DNA of 64,000 nucleotides from Flavimobilis sp052324925 (GCA_052324925.1 JBQPRE010000004.1), one strand, 5' to 3'; positions 52,613-61,767 are shown, numbered from the stretch's first letter. The notes: a model not told the origin generated them from the letters alone. Numbers and translations: made by a program.

Positions 52613-52720
52613 CGGTCCTCCTGGGGACGATGAAGGCGCACGCCTTCGAGAGGGAAGGGAAGGGGCCTCGGGCGAGGGCGGCCGGGCACGGGTGTGCGGG
52701 TGGTGCGGATGGTGCTGGGG

Positions 52721-52777
<57 letters not shown>

Positions 52778-52823
52778 ACCGCGCGGTCCGGGCCGTGAGG
52801 CTGAGGGGCCCGGACCGCGCGGT
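52778..52823 (-). terminator. hairpin after the ABC transporter operon
   Basis: A perfect 17-bp stem (ACCGCGCGGTCCGGGCC and its complement) with a 12-base loop, 18 bases after the solute-binding-protein stop. It should end or attenuate transcription from the transporter genes into the FAH-uxaB genes. Confidence 0.75.
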
Positions 52824-52841
52824 CGACGTGCTCGGCTGCGA

Positions 52842-54152
52842 TCAGGAGATCGCTGCGTTCATCTCCTCGATCCAGCGCTTGGCGCCCTCGGCGGGTGTGA
52901 TGGTGCCGAAGAGGACGTCGGAGTTCACGCGTCCTGTGATCTCGGTGGCCTTGCCCGAGCCGACGGGCGGGACGGGGGTGCCGTCCTTGATGACGCCCTC
53001 GAGACCCGAGACAAAGGTGGCGCCGACCGTGTCGGCCTCGCCGAGGAGCGGCAGGACCGAGGCACGAACGTCGGTGTTGCCCGGCAGACCGCGGTCCGTG
53101 AGGATGAGCTTGCCGGCCTCCTCGGAGTTGATGAGGAAGTCGATGAACTGCTTGGCTTCCTCCGGGTGCTTCGTCTTGGCCGACGCCGAGTAGAACATCG
53201 ACGGCTTGAAGAACTGGCCACCGCGGGCGCCCTCGGACTCACCGGGGGCACGCAGGATCGTCAGCGGGCGGCCTGCGGCCTTGGAGATCGCCGGGAGCTG
53301 GTTCGACCAGAACCAGGCCATGGCGCCCTTGCCCGCGGCGGGCAGGGAGCCTTCGACGCCCGCACCCTGGATCTCGGTCGAGGCCGAGGCGTCGGGCGAA
53401 CCCTTGCCGAGCAGGTCGACGGAACGCTGGAACCACTCGGTCACGGTCGCTTCGGAGACGCCGATCTTGCCGTCAGCCGTGAAGACCTCCTCGCCCTTCT
53501 GGCGCGCCAGGATCTTGAGGACGACCTCGTTGAAGCTGTAGTTCTGGACGCCTGCGTACTTGCCGCCCGACTTCTCGGAGACCTCCTTGGCGGTCGCGAC
53601 GTAGTCGGCCCACGTCCAGGTCGTGTCGTCAGGGAGCTCCATGCCGAGCTCCTTGAAGATCTCGGGGTCTGCGACGACGCCGTGCACGTTGATGCCGGTG
53701 GCGACGCCGTAGAGCTTGCCGTCGATCGATCCGGAGTCGAGGATCGAGGTGTCGATCTTCGCGGTGTCGAGGCCCAGACCCTTGAGGTCGAGGAGCAGGT
53801 CGCGCGTCGCGTACTCCGTGAGGAACCGCTCTTCCTGCGTGATGACGTCCGGAAGGTTGCCACCGGCAGCCGCGACGTTGAGCTTCTCGAAGTAGGAGTC
53901 CCAGCTCGTGTAGTCCGGGGTGATCTTGATGTTCGGGTGCTGCTTCTCGAACTCGGCGATGACCTTCTGGGTCACCTCGTGACGCGTGTCGGAACCCCAC
54001 CACGCGAACGTGATGTTGACCTTGTCGTCACCGCCTGTGCCCGGGGTCTCGTCGTCTGAGCTGCATGCAGCGAGCCCGAGGACGAGGGCGGACGCCATCG
54101 CGGCCGCGGCGATGCGGCGGCGTCGGCTGGCTGCCTGGGTGGTGGCCTTCAT
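52842..54152 (-). CDS. sugar ABC transporter substrate-binding lipoprotein
   Basis: A 436-aa family-1 extracellular solute-binding protein with a lipoprotein signal (Arg-rich start, helix, LGLAAC lipobox at about residue 30). The mature protein starts with a Ser/Asp linker and NITFAWWGSD, typical of oligosaccharide binders; the PNIKITPDYTSWDSYFEKL and IDFLINSEEAGKLIL segments fit the family. ATG 54152 has GGAG upstream. The ligand is probably an unsaturated or plain galacturonide or rhamnogalacturonide, inferred from the GH105 and uxa neighbours. Third gene of the transporter operon; no ATPase gene is present, so a shared MsiK-type ATPase elsewhere is likely. Confidence 0.93.
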   Translation of the reverse strand: MKATTQAASRRRRIAAAAMASALVLGLAACSSDDETPGTGGDDKVNITFAWWGSDTRHEVTQKVIAEFEKQHPNIKITPDYTSWDSYFEKLNVAAAGGNLPDVITQEERFLTEYATRDLLLDLKGLGLDTAKIDTSILDSGSIDGKLYGVATGINVHGVVADPEIFKELGMELPDDTTWTWADYVATAKEVSEKSGGKYAGVQNYSFNEVVLKILARQKGEEVFTADGKIGVSEATVTEWFQRSVDLLGKGSPDASASTEIQGAGVEGSLPAAGKGAMAWFWSNQLPAISKAAGRPLTILRAPGESEGARGGQFFKPSMFYSASAKTKHPEEAKQFIDFLINSEEAGKLILTDRGLPGNTDVRASVLPLLGEADTVGATFVSGLEGVIKDGTPVPPVGSGKATEITGRVNSDVLFGTITPAEGAKRWIEEMNAAIS

Positions 54153-54217
54153 GGACGTCTCTCCTTTGATACGTGACATGGCCTGGTACTTGCGGCGCGG
54201 CCCGACGGGCCGTTCCG

Positions 54218-55138
54218 TCACTTGATGCCCGTCGTGGCGATGCCCTTGACGAGGTACTTCTGCCCGAGGAGGAACACGATGAAGATCGGGATGATCGTGA
54301 CGATGGACATCGCGAACATCGGTCCCCACGAGCTACCTGACGAGGAGTCGAGGAAGTTCCGCAGCGCGAGCGGCGCGGTCTTCATCTCGTCCGTCGTGAG
54401 GAAGATCAGCTGGCTGAAGAAGTCGTTCCACGTCCAGATGAACGTGAAGATGGCGGTGGTGGCGAGCGCGGGGGTCGCGAGGGGGAGCATGACCTGGCCG
54501 AAGATCCGGCCGTGGCCGCAGCCGTCGAGGCGTGCTGCCTCTTCGAGCTCCTTGGGAATGCCGCGGAAGAACTGGACCATGAGGAAGATGAAGAACGCGT
54601 CCGTGGCGAGCAGCTTGGGCACGATGAGCGGCCAGAACGTGTTGATCCAGTCGAGCTGGTTGAACATGATGTACTGCGGCACGATGAGCACGTGCACGGG
54701 CAGCATGATCGTGACGAGCATGATCATGAACCACAGGTTGCGGCCCCTGAACTGGAGCCGTGCGAACGCGTAGGCCGCCATGGAGCACGAGACGAGGTTG
54801 CCGACGAGGGCGCCGGCGACGATCGTCAGCGAGTTGAGCATGTAGCGCGAGAACGACGTCTGGAAGGCGTTCCACCCGTCGGGGTAGTTCTCGGGGTGCC
54901 ACTGCTCGGGAATGATCGAGAGGTTGCGGAAGATCTCTTCGGTGGGCTTGAACGAGGCGCCGAGCATCCACAGCAGCGGGTAGATCATGAGTGCTGCCGC
55001 GGCGATCATGACGATGTGGCGCGTGACGGAGCGGGTACGGGTTCGCCACAGGACGGGCGACGCGACGGGGCCGCGTTCGGCGGCGAGCTCCGTGAGGCGG
55101 CTGGCCTGGTCGGGTGGGGGAGTCATGGTGACCGACAT
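54218..55138 (-). CDS. sugar ABC transporter permease (MalG-type)
   Basis: The 306-aa inner-membrane permease has six helices (first near 40-60: IVMIAAAALMIYPLLWMLGASFKP) and the ATPase-docking EAA loop (ELEEAARLDGCGHGRIFGQVMLP). It forms the transport channel with the MalF-type protein. The start follows the previous stop by 13 bases with an AAGGA site. Confidence 0.94.
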   Translation of the reverse strand: MSVTMTPPPDQASRLTELAAERGPVASPVLWRTRTRSVTRHIVMIAAAALMIYPLLWMLGASFKPTEEIFRNLSIIPEQWHPENYPDGWNAFQTSFSRYMLNSLTIVAGALVGNLVSCSMAAYAFARLQFRGRNLWFMIMLVTIMLPVHVLIVPQYIMFNQLDWINTFWPLIVPKLLATDAFFIFLMVQFFRGIPKELEEAARLDGCGHGRIFGQVMLPLATPALATTAIFTFIWTWNDFFSQLIFLTTDEMKTAPLALRNFLDSSSGSSWGPMFAMSIVTIIPIFIVFLLGQKYLVKGIATTGIK

Positions 55139-55151
55139 CGACGGGTTCCTT

Positions 55152-56099
55152 TCAGTCCTCGTAGAAGACCCAGAACTTCGATACCCAGAAGTTCAGAGCG
55201 GTGAGGGCGAGCACGATGAGGACGAGGACCCACGCCATCGCGGAGGCGTAGCCCATGTTGAGGTTCTTGAATCCCTCTTGGTACAGGTAGAGCGTGTAGA
55301 AGAGGGTCGAGTCTGAGGGCCCACCGGTTCCGCCGGAGACGACGTACGCCTGGGTGAAGGCTTGGAACGAGCCGATCACCTGCATGACGACGTTGAAGAA
55401 GATGATGGGGCTGAGCAGGGGGAGCGTGACGGTGAGGAACTGGCGTCGCTTGGACGCGCCGTCGAGCGAGGCTGCCTCGTAGTACATCTCGGGGATCTGG
55501 CGCAGGCCGGCGAGGAAGATGATCATGGGCGACCCGAAGGTCCACACGTGCAGGAGCACGATGGTCCACAGTGCGGTGTCGGGGTGGGAGATCCATCCCA
55601 TGCCTTCGATCCCGAACCAGCCGAGGAAGGCGTTGAAGATGCCGTCCTTGCCGAAGACCTGGCGCCACAGGATCGCGATCGCGACCGACCCGCCCATGAG
55701 GGAGGGCAGGTAGAAGATCGAGCGGTAGAGCGACATGCCACGCATGCCTCGGTTGAGCACGAGGGCGAGGCCGAGGGCGACGGAGAGCTGGAGGGGAACG
55801 CCGACGGCGGTGTAGATGGCGGTCACCTGGAGCGACTTGGCCAGGCGCGGGTCGCTCAGCATGTCGATGAAGTTCTCGAACCCGATGAAGTTCGGGGCCT
55901 GGAGGAGGTTGTAGTCCGTCATCGACAGGTACAGGGACGCGATCAGCGGGAAGAGCGTGATCGCGAACAGGCCGACAAACCACGGTCCGAGGAACACCAG
56001 TGCGGCGCGTCCATCACCTTTGCGCAGGTGGGTGGTGGTCTTCGGCGTGGTGCCGCTGCGCTTCTTGCCCAGCGCGCGGAGCTCGCCTAGAGCTGACAT
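55152..56099 (-). CDS. sugar ABC transporter permease (MalF-type)
   Basis: The 315-aa permease has about six membrane helices beginning LVFLGPWFVGLFAITLFPLI and the EAA-type loop (EMYYEAASLDGASKRRQF). ATG 56099 has GGGAG five bases upstream; a GTG two codons earlier is less likely. First gene of the transporter operon, divergent from the Idh-type dehydrogenase gene across a region holding an AACCGGTT operator. Confidence 0.94.
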   Translation of the reverse strand: MSALGELRALGKKRSGTTPKTTTHLRKGDGRAALVFLGPWFVGLFAITLFPLIASLYLSMTDYNLLQAPNFIGFENFIDMLSDPRLAKSLQVTAIYTAVGVPLQLSVALGLALVLNRGMRGMSLYRSIFYLPSLMGGSVAIAILWRQVFGKDGIFNAFLGWFGIEGMGWISHPDTALWTIVLLHVWTFGSPMIIFLAGLRQIPEMYYEAASLDGASKRRQFLTVTLPLLSPIIFFNVVMQVIGSFQAFTQAYVVSGGTGGPSDSTLFYTLYLYQEGFKNLNMGYASAMAWVLVLIVLALTALNFWVSKFWVFYED

Positions 56100-56146
56100 G
56101 CACACTCCCTCGTGTGGATTGGGACGTCAGTGTCCGATGGTTCCCG

Positions 56147-56158
56147 GGAACCGGTTGC
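56147..56158. promoter_or_regulatory. LacI-type operator between the transporter and dehydrogenase genes
   Basis: GGAACCGGTTGC with the palindromic core AACCGGTT, overlapping a second perfect palindrome, GGTTCCCGGGAACC (56139-56152). It lies 48 bases upstream of the MalF-type start and 189 bases before the divergent dehydrogenase. It resembles the two sites before uxaA. Confidence 0.6.
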
Positions 56159-56346
56159 TACGAAGATACACGACGATTCGTGATCTGCAACACGTGGCGG
56201 TTCGGTGTCTCGCAATCGCGAGATCTAGGGGCTAGTGAACTATCGATGCGCGCGCCTGGGTGGGACGAACGGCCCAGGGCAGCGCGTGCCGTTCACGGGA
56301 GATAGGGTGTTCTCTGAAACCCATTTCTCCACGGGAGGGCTCAACG

Positions 56347-57798
56347 ATGAGCAACCTTGACCAGAACCCGACGGCACCTCGGCGCGGCGCCTCCGCCTCG
56401 ACTCTTGCAGATGCCGCCGTCGTTCCCGCCATGGCGCCCGTCCCCGACGGTCGTCCGCGACGCCGGTACGCGGTTCTCGGGACGGGGCACCGGGCCGGCA
56501 TGTACGTCGGCGCGATCACGGGCGACCACGCCGACGTCGCCCAGATCGTCGCCTGGTGCGACACGAACCCGGGCCGCGCGGCGTTCTACGACCGCGAGGT
56601 CGGCGCAGCCCTCGGCCTGGACGGCCCCGCCGGCCTTCCGGCGTACGGTCCCGACGGCCTCGAGCGCATGATCACCGAGCAGCGCGTCGACGTCGTCATC
56701 ATCACGACCCCCGACCACCTCCACGCGGAGCACGTCGCACGGGCGCAGGCTGCGGGCGCGGACGTCGTCGTCGAGAAGCCCCTCACGACGACGGCCGAGG
56801 GGGCGCGCACGATCGCGGACTCGGTGCGGGCCACCGGCCGCGACATCGTCATGACGTTCAACTATCGCTACGCACCGCGGAACTCGACACTGCGCGAGAT
56901 CATCGCCTCCGGCGCGATCGGCCGTCCCACCTCCGTGCACTTCGAGTGGGTCCTCGACACCGTCCACGGCGCCGACTACTTCCGCCGCTGGCACCGCGAG
57001 CGTGAGAACTCCGGAAGCCTGCTCATCCACAAGTCCTCGCACCACTTCGACCTCGTCGGCTGGTGGCTCGACGACACCCCCGCGCGCGTGTACGCGTCGG
57101 CGCACCGTGACGTCTACGGAGCAGAGAACGCCGCGGGCCGCGGCGCGCGCCCCGCGCGCGGCTCAGTCGCGGAGAACGACCCCTGGTCGCTCGACCTGCG
57201 CCGCGACCGCCGCCTGCGCGAGCTCTACCTCGACTCCGAGGCCCACGACGGCTACATCCGCGACCGCGACGTCTTCGCCGAGGGCATCGACATCGACGAC
57301 AACATCGCGGTCGTCGTCGACTACGCGCGGGGCGCGACCATGACGTACTCGCTCAACGCCCACAGCCCGTGGGAGGGCTACACGGTCTCGGTCAACGGGA
57401 CCGAGGGACGCGTCGAACTGAGCGTCGTCGAACGTGGGGCGATCCGCGTGGACGCGGACGGACGCGTCGTCCTCGATCCGTCGGCGACGCCCGACGCCGT
57501 GCCGGTCGCGGACTCGCGGCCCGAGGGGGAGCGGATCATGCTCCAGCGTCACTGGGAAGGGGCGCGTGAGGTTCCGATCCCCGCCGGTCAGGGCGGCCAC
57601 GGCGGTGGCGACGCGATCCTGCTCATGGACGTCTTCCGGCGCGACCTGCGCCTCAGCGAGGACCCGCTCGGGCGCGCCGCGGGCGTGATTGACGGGATGC
57701 GCGCCATCGCGGTGGGCATCGCGGCGAACCGGTCGCTCGAGACCGGGCAGGCGGTGCGCGTCGAGGACCTGGACCTCGGCATCGACCTCAGCCGATGA
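56347..57798 (+). CDS. Gfo/Idh/MocA family oxidoreductase (sugar-acid locus)
   Basis: A 483-aa dehydrogenase-like protein with a 40-residue polar N-terminal extension, a Rossmann fold (YAVLGTGHRAGMYV), the EKP motif (VVVEKPLTTTAEG), a DNLL-type central segment (HKSSHHFDLVGWWLDD) and a long C-terminal alpha/beta domain. The extra-long form (over 450 aa) occurs in proteins next to PmoA/DUF6807 genes, and here the next gene carries exactly that domain. Substrate is probably a sugar or sugar acid; reaction unknown. GGGAGG lies eight bases before the ATG. Confidence 0.9.
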   Translation: MSNLDQNPTAPRRGASASTLADAAVVPAMAPVPDGRPRRRYAVLGTGHRAGMYVGAITGDHADVAQIVAWCDTNPGRAAFYDREVGAALGLDGPAGLPAYGPDGLERMITEQRVDVVIITTPDHLHAEHVARAQAAGADVVVEKPLTTTAEGARTIADSVRATGRDIVMTFNYRYAPRNSTLREIIASGAIGRPTSVHFEWVLDTVHGADYFRRWHRERENSGSLLIHKSSHHFDLVGWWLDDTPARVYASAHRDVYGAENAAGRGARPARGSVAENDPWSLDLRRDRRLRELYLDSEAHDGYIRDRDVFAEGIDIDDNIAVVVDYARGATMTYSLNAHSPWEGYTVSVNGTEGRVELSVVERGAIRVDADGRVVLDPSATPDAVPVADSRPEGERIMLQRHWEGAREVPIPAGQGGHGGGDAILLMDVFRRDLRLSEDPLGRAAGVIDGMRAIAVGIAANRSLETGQAVRVEDLDLGIDLSR

Positions 57799-57803
57799 CC
57801 CAC

Positions 57804-57835
57804 CCCGCGGCGCGTGGAACCGAGCGCGCCGCGGG
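57804..57835 (+). terminator. hairpin after the dehydrogenase gene
   Basis: An 11-bp perfect stem (CCCGCGGCGCG) with a 10-base loop, five bases after the stop. It separates this gene from the regulator, which has its own promoter. Confidence 0.7.
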
Positions 57836-57861
57836 TCCCTGAACTCTTGAGCCCCGACACC

Positions 57862-57867
57862 TAGGAT
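57862..57867 (+). promoter_or_regulatory. -10 element of the LacI-DUF6807 gene, leaderless
   Basis: TAGGAT six bases before the GTG at 57874, with a CTGAAC -35-like element 17 bases upstream (57839-57844). A leaderless transcript is predicted. No AACCGGTT site lies here, so autoregulation is not obvious. Confidence 0.55.
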
Positions 57868-57873
57868 GACGAC

Positions 57874-59826
57874 GTGCGAACTGGCAGAGCAGCGAGTGGT
57901 GGCGCGACGATCAGCGACGTCGCCGAGGCCGCGGGCGTCTCGCGCGCCACTGTCTCCCGCGTGATGAACGGTCTGCGTGGCGAGGACGAGCTCACCCGTC
58001 GGGTCCGCGAGGTCGCCGAGCGACTCTCCTACCGCCCGTCCGCAACCGCCCGTTCGCTCTCGCTCGGCCGTACGCTCGCGGTCGGCGTCGTCGTCCCTGA
58101 CCTCGCCAACCCCATGTTCCAGGCGGTTCTGCGCGCCGTGACCGACGGTGCGTACCGCAACGGCTACGGCGTCGTCATCGCGGAGACCGCGGGGCGTGAC
58201 GAACGTGAGGTCGACGTCGTGCGGGCGACGCGTGCGCGCTGCGACGCGCTCGTCCTCGTGTCGCCGCAGATGTCGGAGGCGGTGCTCGAGGCCGCGGCTG
58301 ACGAGTTGGGTCCGCTCGTCCTCGTCAACCGGTCGCTCCCCGGCTCCCGCCTTGCGTCGGTCAACGTCGACTACGCGGAGGCGATGTACTCGGTTCTCGA
58401 ACATCTCGTCGACCTCGGGCACGAGTCGATCGCGTACCTCCAGGGGCCTGTGACGAGCCCCTCGAACCGCGCGCGGCTCGAGGGAGTCGACGCTGCGCAG
58501 GTGTCGTTCGGTGGCACGAGCCTCGTCACTCTTTCGTGCGGTCCGACGGTCGCCGACGGCTATGCCGCCGCGGAGGCGGTGCTCGCAACGCGCGCGACCG
58601 CGGTCGTCGCGTACAACGACCAGGTGGCGTTCGGGCTGCTCGCTCACTTGAGCGAGGTGGGGGTCTCGGTTCCCGAGGACATCTCGGTCGTCGGTTTCGA
58701 TGACATCGAGCTGGCACGGTACGCGGCGCCCTCGCTCACGACCGTGCGCGTGCCGCACGACCAGCTGGGCGCGCACGCATGGGAGCGGTTGAGTGCCCAG
58801 GTGGCCGGAACGGCTGCCATGGCCGAGGACCACGAGGCGGACACGCTCACGCAGATCCTGCCGACGCAGCTCGTCGTGCGCGCGTCCTCAGGTCCCGCAC
58901 CTCTCGCGGCTGGCGGTGGGGCCACGGTCGCGCGACGTCTGCCGAGCCCCGCGGGGCTCGGCTGGGTTCCGGATGGCGCCGACACGGTTCTCAGCACCGG
59001 GGTTGCGCGCCTTGCGCGGTACCGGGACGGGACTTCGATGGCGGACGCGCACGCGCCGCGTCCGCACCTGCACCCCGTGCGCTCCCTTGCGGGGACGCGG
59101 ATCACGGCGGCGTCGCCCGCGGACCGGCGTCACCATCACGGGCTCTCGCTCGCGCTCCCTGACGTCGCTGGCTCGAACTTCTGGGGCGGGCGCACGTATG
59201 TGGCGGGCGAGGGGATGCGCGTCCTGGGCGACCAAGGCCAGCAGGTGCGCGTCGGGCTCGACGAGGTCGACGGGCGGCCCGGGTGGCTGCGCGAGCGGCT
59301 CGAGTGGCGCGGCCGCGACGGTGAGGTGCTCCTCGACGAGGCGCGCTCGCTCGACGGCGAGCTCCTCGAGGGCGGGGCTGGCTGGGTGCTGCGCTGGTCG
59401 AGCGAGCTGACGGCGCGACGGGGGTTGCGCATCTCGAACCCGTCCGAGCAGTCGGGCTCTCTTCCCGGCTATGGCGGTTTGTTCTGGCGCTTCGCGCCGT
59501 CGGACGAGAGCCGGGTGGCTTCGAGCCTCGGCACGGGCGGGATCGTCCATGGGTCGCGGTCGCCGTGGCTCATGGTGGCGGCGCGGCTCGGCAGTGCGTG
59601 GACGACGGTCGTGCTCGTCCAGGACCGTGGGCGGCCGTGGTTCGTGCGGACGACGCCGTATCTGGGGGCAGGGCCGGCGGTTGCGTCGGGCCGTCCGATC
59701 GATCTTGCTGCGGGGGAGGCGCTCTCGGTGCGGCTCGCTGCGATCGTGCTCGACGGCTTGCACAGCCCGTCGGCGGTCGCTGAGCGCTGGTACCCCTTCG
59801 GAGCGCGCCTGCTCGCGGAGGGTTAG
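57874..59826 (+). CDS. LacI-family regulator fused to a PmoA/DUF6807 domain
   Basis: This 650-aa protein joins two parts. Residues 1-340 form a complete LacI regulator: helix-turn-helix (TISDVAEAAGVSRATVSRVMN), hinge helix (YRPSATARSLSLGRT) and periplasmic-binding-like sensor ending TLTQILPTQLVVRASS. Residues about 395-640 are a PmoA-like DUF6807 domain: RPHLHPVRSLAGT, ADRRHHHGLSLALPDVAGSNFWGGR, GYGGLFWRF. LacI proteins are normally about 340 aa, and DUF6807 is normally encoded separately beside Idh-type dehydrogenase genes such as the one upstream. The reading frame crosses the junction (about 340-395, Gly/Ala-rich linker) without interruption. Probably the repressor of this hexuronate locus; the role of the fused domain (ligand sensing, enzyme or allostery) is unknown. 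Confidence 0.87.
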   Translation: MRTGRAASGGATISDVAEAAGVSRATVSRVMNGLRGEDELTRRVREVAERLSYRPSATARSLSLGRTLAVGVVVPDLANPMFQAVLRAVTDGAYRNGYGVVIAETAGRDEREVDVVRATRARCDALVLVSPQMSEAVLEAAADELGPLVLVNRSLPGSRLASVNVDYAEAMYSVLEHLVDLGHESIAYLQGPVTSPSNRARLEGVDAAQVSFGGTSLVTLSCGPTVADGYAAAEAVLATRATAVVAYNDQVAFGLLAHLSEVGVSVPEDISVVGFDDIELARYAAPSLTTVRVPHDQLGAHAWERLSAQVAGTAAMAEDHEADTLTQILPTQLVVRASSGPAPLAAGGGATVARRLPSPAGLGWVPDGADTVLSTGVARLARYRDGTSMADAHAPRPHLHPVRSLAGTRITAASPADRRHHHGLSLALPDVAGSNFWGGRTYVAGEGMRVLGDQGQQVRVGLDEVDGRPGWLRERLEWRGRDGEVLLDEARSLDGELLEGGAGWVLRWSSELTARRGLRISNPSEQSGSLPGYGGLFWRFAPSDESRVASSLGTGGIVHGSRSPWLMVAARLGSAWTTVVLVQDRGRPWFVRTTPYLGAGPAVASGRPIDLAAGEALSVRLAAIVLDGLHSPSAVAERWYPFGARLLAEG

Positions 59827-59843
59827 GCGCAGAGCCGTGGTGC

Positions 59844-59855
59844 GGAACCGGTTTC
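59844..59855. promoter_or_regulatory. LacI-type operator 1 upstream of uxaA
   Basis: GGAACCGGTTTC, core AACCGGTT, immediately after the regulator gene and about 90 bases before uxaA. A perfect ACGGTACCGT palindrome follows at 59857-59866. Confidence 0.6.
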
Positions 59856-59909
59856 TACGGTACCGTGGTTGAACATCCTCACTTCTCTTGGCTCGATGAC
59901 GCGCCGACG

Positions 59910-59921
59910 GCAACCGGTTGC
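59910..59921. promoter_or_regulatory. LacI-type operator 2 upstream of uxaA
   Basis: GCAACCGGTTGC, a perfect 12-bp palindrome, 24 bases before the uxaA ATG and 66 bases from operator 1, close to six helical turns. Two phased sites suggest looping or cooperative repression. Confidence 0.65.
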
Positions 59922-59945
59922 TCCCTTGCCGACGAAAGGACACCC

Positions 59946-61574
59946 ATGACGGACCAGCGCACTGACGCCCGCACCGCCGGCGTCCTGCTCCTGCGAGCGG
60001 GTGATGACGTCGCCGTCGCGACCCGCGCTCTCGCGCCAGGCGAGACGATCGCACCCGACGGCGTGCCCGTCACCGTCACGACAGCCGTCCCGCGCAGCCA
60101 CAAGGTCGCCCTGCGCGACCTGCCTGCCGGGGCGCCCGTGCGCAAGTACGGCCAGGTCATCGGTGTGACGACCGAGGATGTCGCGGCAGGTGCCCACGTC
60201 CACTCGCACAACCTCGTCTTCGAGGACGGTGAGCGCGCGCACGAGCTCGGAGGGACGCACACCGAGCTCGAGGTCCCCGACGGCCCTCGCCCGACCTTCC
60301 GTGGCTACCGCCGCGCCGACGGACGCGTCGGGACGCGCAACTACATCGCGATCCTCACGAGCGTCAACTGCTCCGCGTCAACAGCGAAGATGATCGCCGC
60401 GCAGTTCCCTGACAGCCTGCTCGAGCAGTACCCCGGCGTCGACGGAGTCGTCGCCCTCACCCACCAGTCGGGCTGCGGGCTCGTCCCCGAGTCCGAGGGC
60501 GGCTCGATCCTGCTGCGCACGCTGCGGGGCTACGCGGCACACCCCAACATCGCCGCCGTCCTCGTGCTCGGCCTCGGCTGCGAGATGATCCTCACGAGCC
60601 AGCTGAGCTCGCGCTCCGGCTCCGACGCCGGCCCCGCGCTCATGCTCGGCATGCCGACGATCGGCGCACCCCGCCACGGCAACGAGCTGCTCGCCGACAT
60701 CCCGTCGGACACGCTCGTCGAGACGATGACGATCCAGGAGACCGGAGGCGTGCGCGCAAGCGTTCGCGCGGGCGTCGAGGCGATCACGCGCATGCTGCCG
60801 GCGGTCGCCGCGCGTCAGCGCGAGGACGTCGACGTCTCCGAGCTCGTCCTCGCGCTCAACTGCGGCGGGTCGGACGGCTACTCCGGCATCACGGCCAACC
60901 CCGCGCTCGGCTGGGTCTCCGACAGGCTCGTCGCCTACGGCGCGACGTCCGCGCTCGCCGAGACCCCTGAGGTCTTCGGTGCTGAGCACCTCCTCACCCG
61001 GCGTGCCCGCACGCCCGAGGTCGCGCAGAAGCTCCTCGACCAGATCGAGTGGTGGAAGGGGTACGCGGCCGCCGGGGGCGGGTCGCTCGACAACAACCCC
61101 TCGCCAGGCAACAAGGCCGGCGGCCTCACCACGATCCTCGAGAAGTCGCTCGGCGCCGTCGCCAAGGGCGGCCAGGCCGATCTCTCCGAGGTGTACGACT
61201 ACGCCGAGTCGATGGCGCCCCACGCGGGCTTCGTCTTCATGGACACCCCGGGCTACGACCCGGTCTCGGTCACCGGCCTCGTCGCGGGGGGCGCGAACGT
61301 CGTCGTCTTCACGACCGGGCGCGGCTCGGTCTTTGGGTGTCGCCCCGCGCCATCGATCAAGGTCGCGACGAACACCGAGATGTACGAGCGCATGCGCGAG
61401 GACATGGACCTCGATGCTGGGCGCATCGTCGAGGGCACCGCGACCCTCGAGGAGGTCGGCAGGGAGCTGTTCGACCTTGTGCTCGCTGTGGCCTCGGGGG
61501 AGCGGACCGTGAGCGAAGACCTCGGCATCGGCGTCGAGGAGTTCGTGCCGTGGCACATGGGCACGGTGACCTGA
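59946..61574 (+). CDS. uxaA: altronate dehydratase (UxaA)
   Basis: UxaA (542 aa) dehydrates altronate to 2-keto-3-deoxygluconate. It has the short SAF-type N-terminal domain (about 10-105) and the large catalytic domain with GYRRADGRVGTRNYIAIL, the cysteine-bearing SVNCSAS and HQSGCG, LGLGCEM and NCGGSDGYSGITANPALG, as in full-length UxaA/GarD. ATG 59946 has AAGGA upstream. Two AACCGGTT operators precede it. With uxaC and uxaB it completes galacturonate to KDG; KDG kinase and aldolase genes are not in the window. Confidence 0.94.
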   Translation: MTDQRTDARTAGVLLLRAGDDVAVATRALAPGETIAPDGVPVTVTTAVPRSHKVALRDLPAGAPVRKYGQVIGVTTEDVAAGAHVHSHNLVFEDGERAHELGGTHTELEVPDGPRPTFRGYRRADGRVGTRNYIAILTSVNCSASTAKMIAAQFPDSLLEQYPGVDGVVALTHQSGCGLVPESEGGSILLRTLRGYAAHPNIAAVLVLGLGCEMILTSQLSSRSGSDAGPALMLGMPTIGAPRHGNELLADIPSDTLVETMTIQETGGVRASVRAGVEAITRMLPAVAARQREDVDVSELVLALNCGGSDGYSGITANPALGWVSDRLVAYGATSALAETPEVFGAEHLLTRRARTPEVAQKLLDQIEWWKGYAAAGGGSLDNNPSPGNKAGGLTTILEKSLGAVAKGGQADLSEVYDYAESMAPHAGFVFMDTPGYDPVSVTGLVAGGANVVVFTTGRGSVFGCRPAPSIKVATNTEMYERMREDMDLDAGRIVEGTATLEEVGRELFDLVLAVASGERTVSEDLGIGVEEFVPWHMGTVT

Positions 61575-61630
61575 CGTCCAGAGCGTGGACGCCCCCGACC
61601 CACGCGCTGGATGCGGCGCCTGCCGCGCAT

Positions 61631-61662
61631 CGACGGCCCCGGTCCTCTGACCGGGGCCGTCG
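61631..61662 (+). terminator. hairpin after uxaA
   Basis: A 14-bp perfect stem (CGACGGCCCCGGTC) with loop CTCT, 57 bases after the uxaA stop. Confidence 0.78.
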
Positions 61663-61767
61663 TCGCGCTTGTGCGAGGGGGCGAGGTGACCTGCGGATAC
61701 ATCCCATATTGTCGGCATGTGTGAGGTAGCGCACATGAGGGCGGCGCGCTAGGTTGCGTTACAGACT

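Noticed and set aside
56139..56152. GGTTCCCGGGAACC as an independent operator
   Set aside because: It is a perfect palindrome but occurs only once and overlaps the AACCGGTT site that recurs before uxaA, so the latter is the better-supported regulator site.
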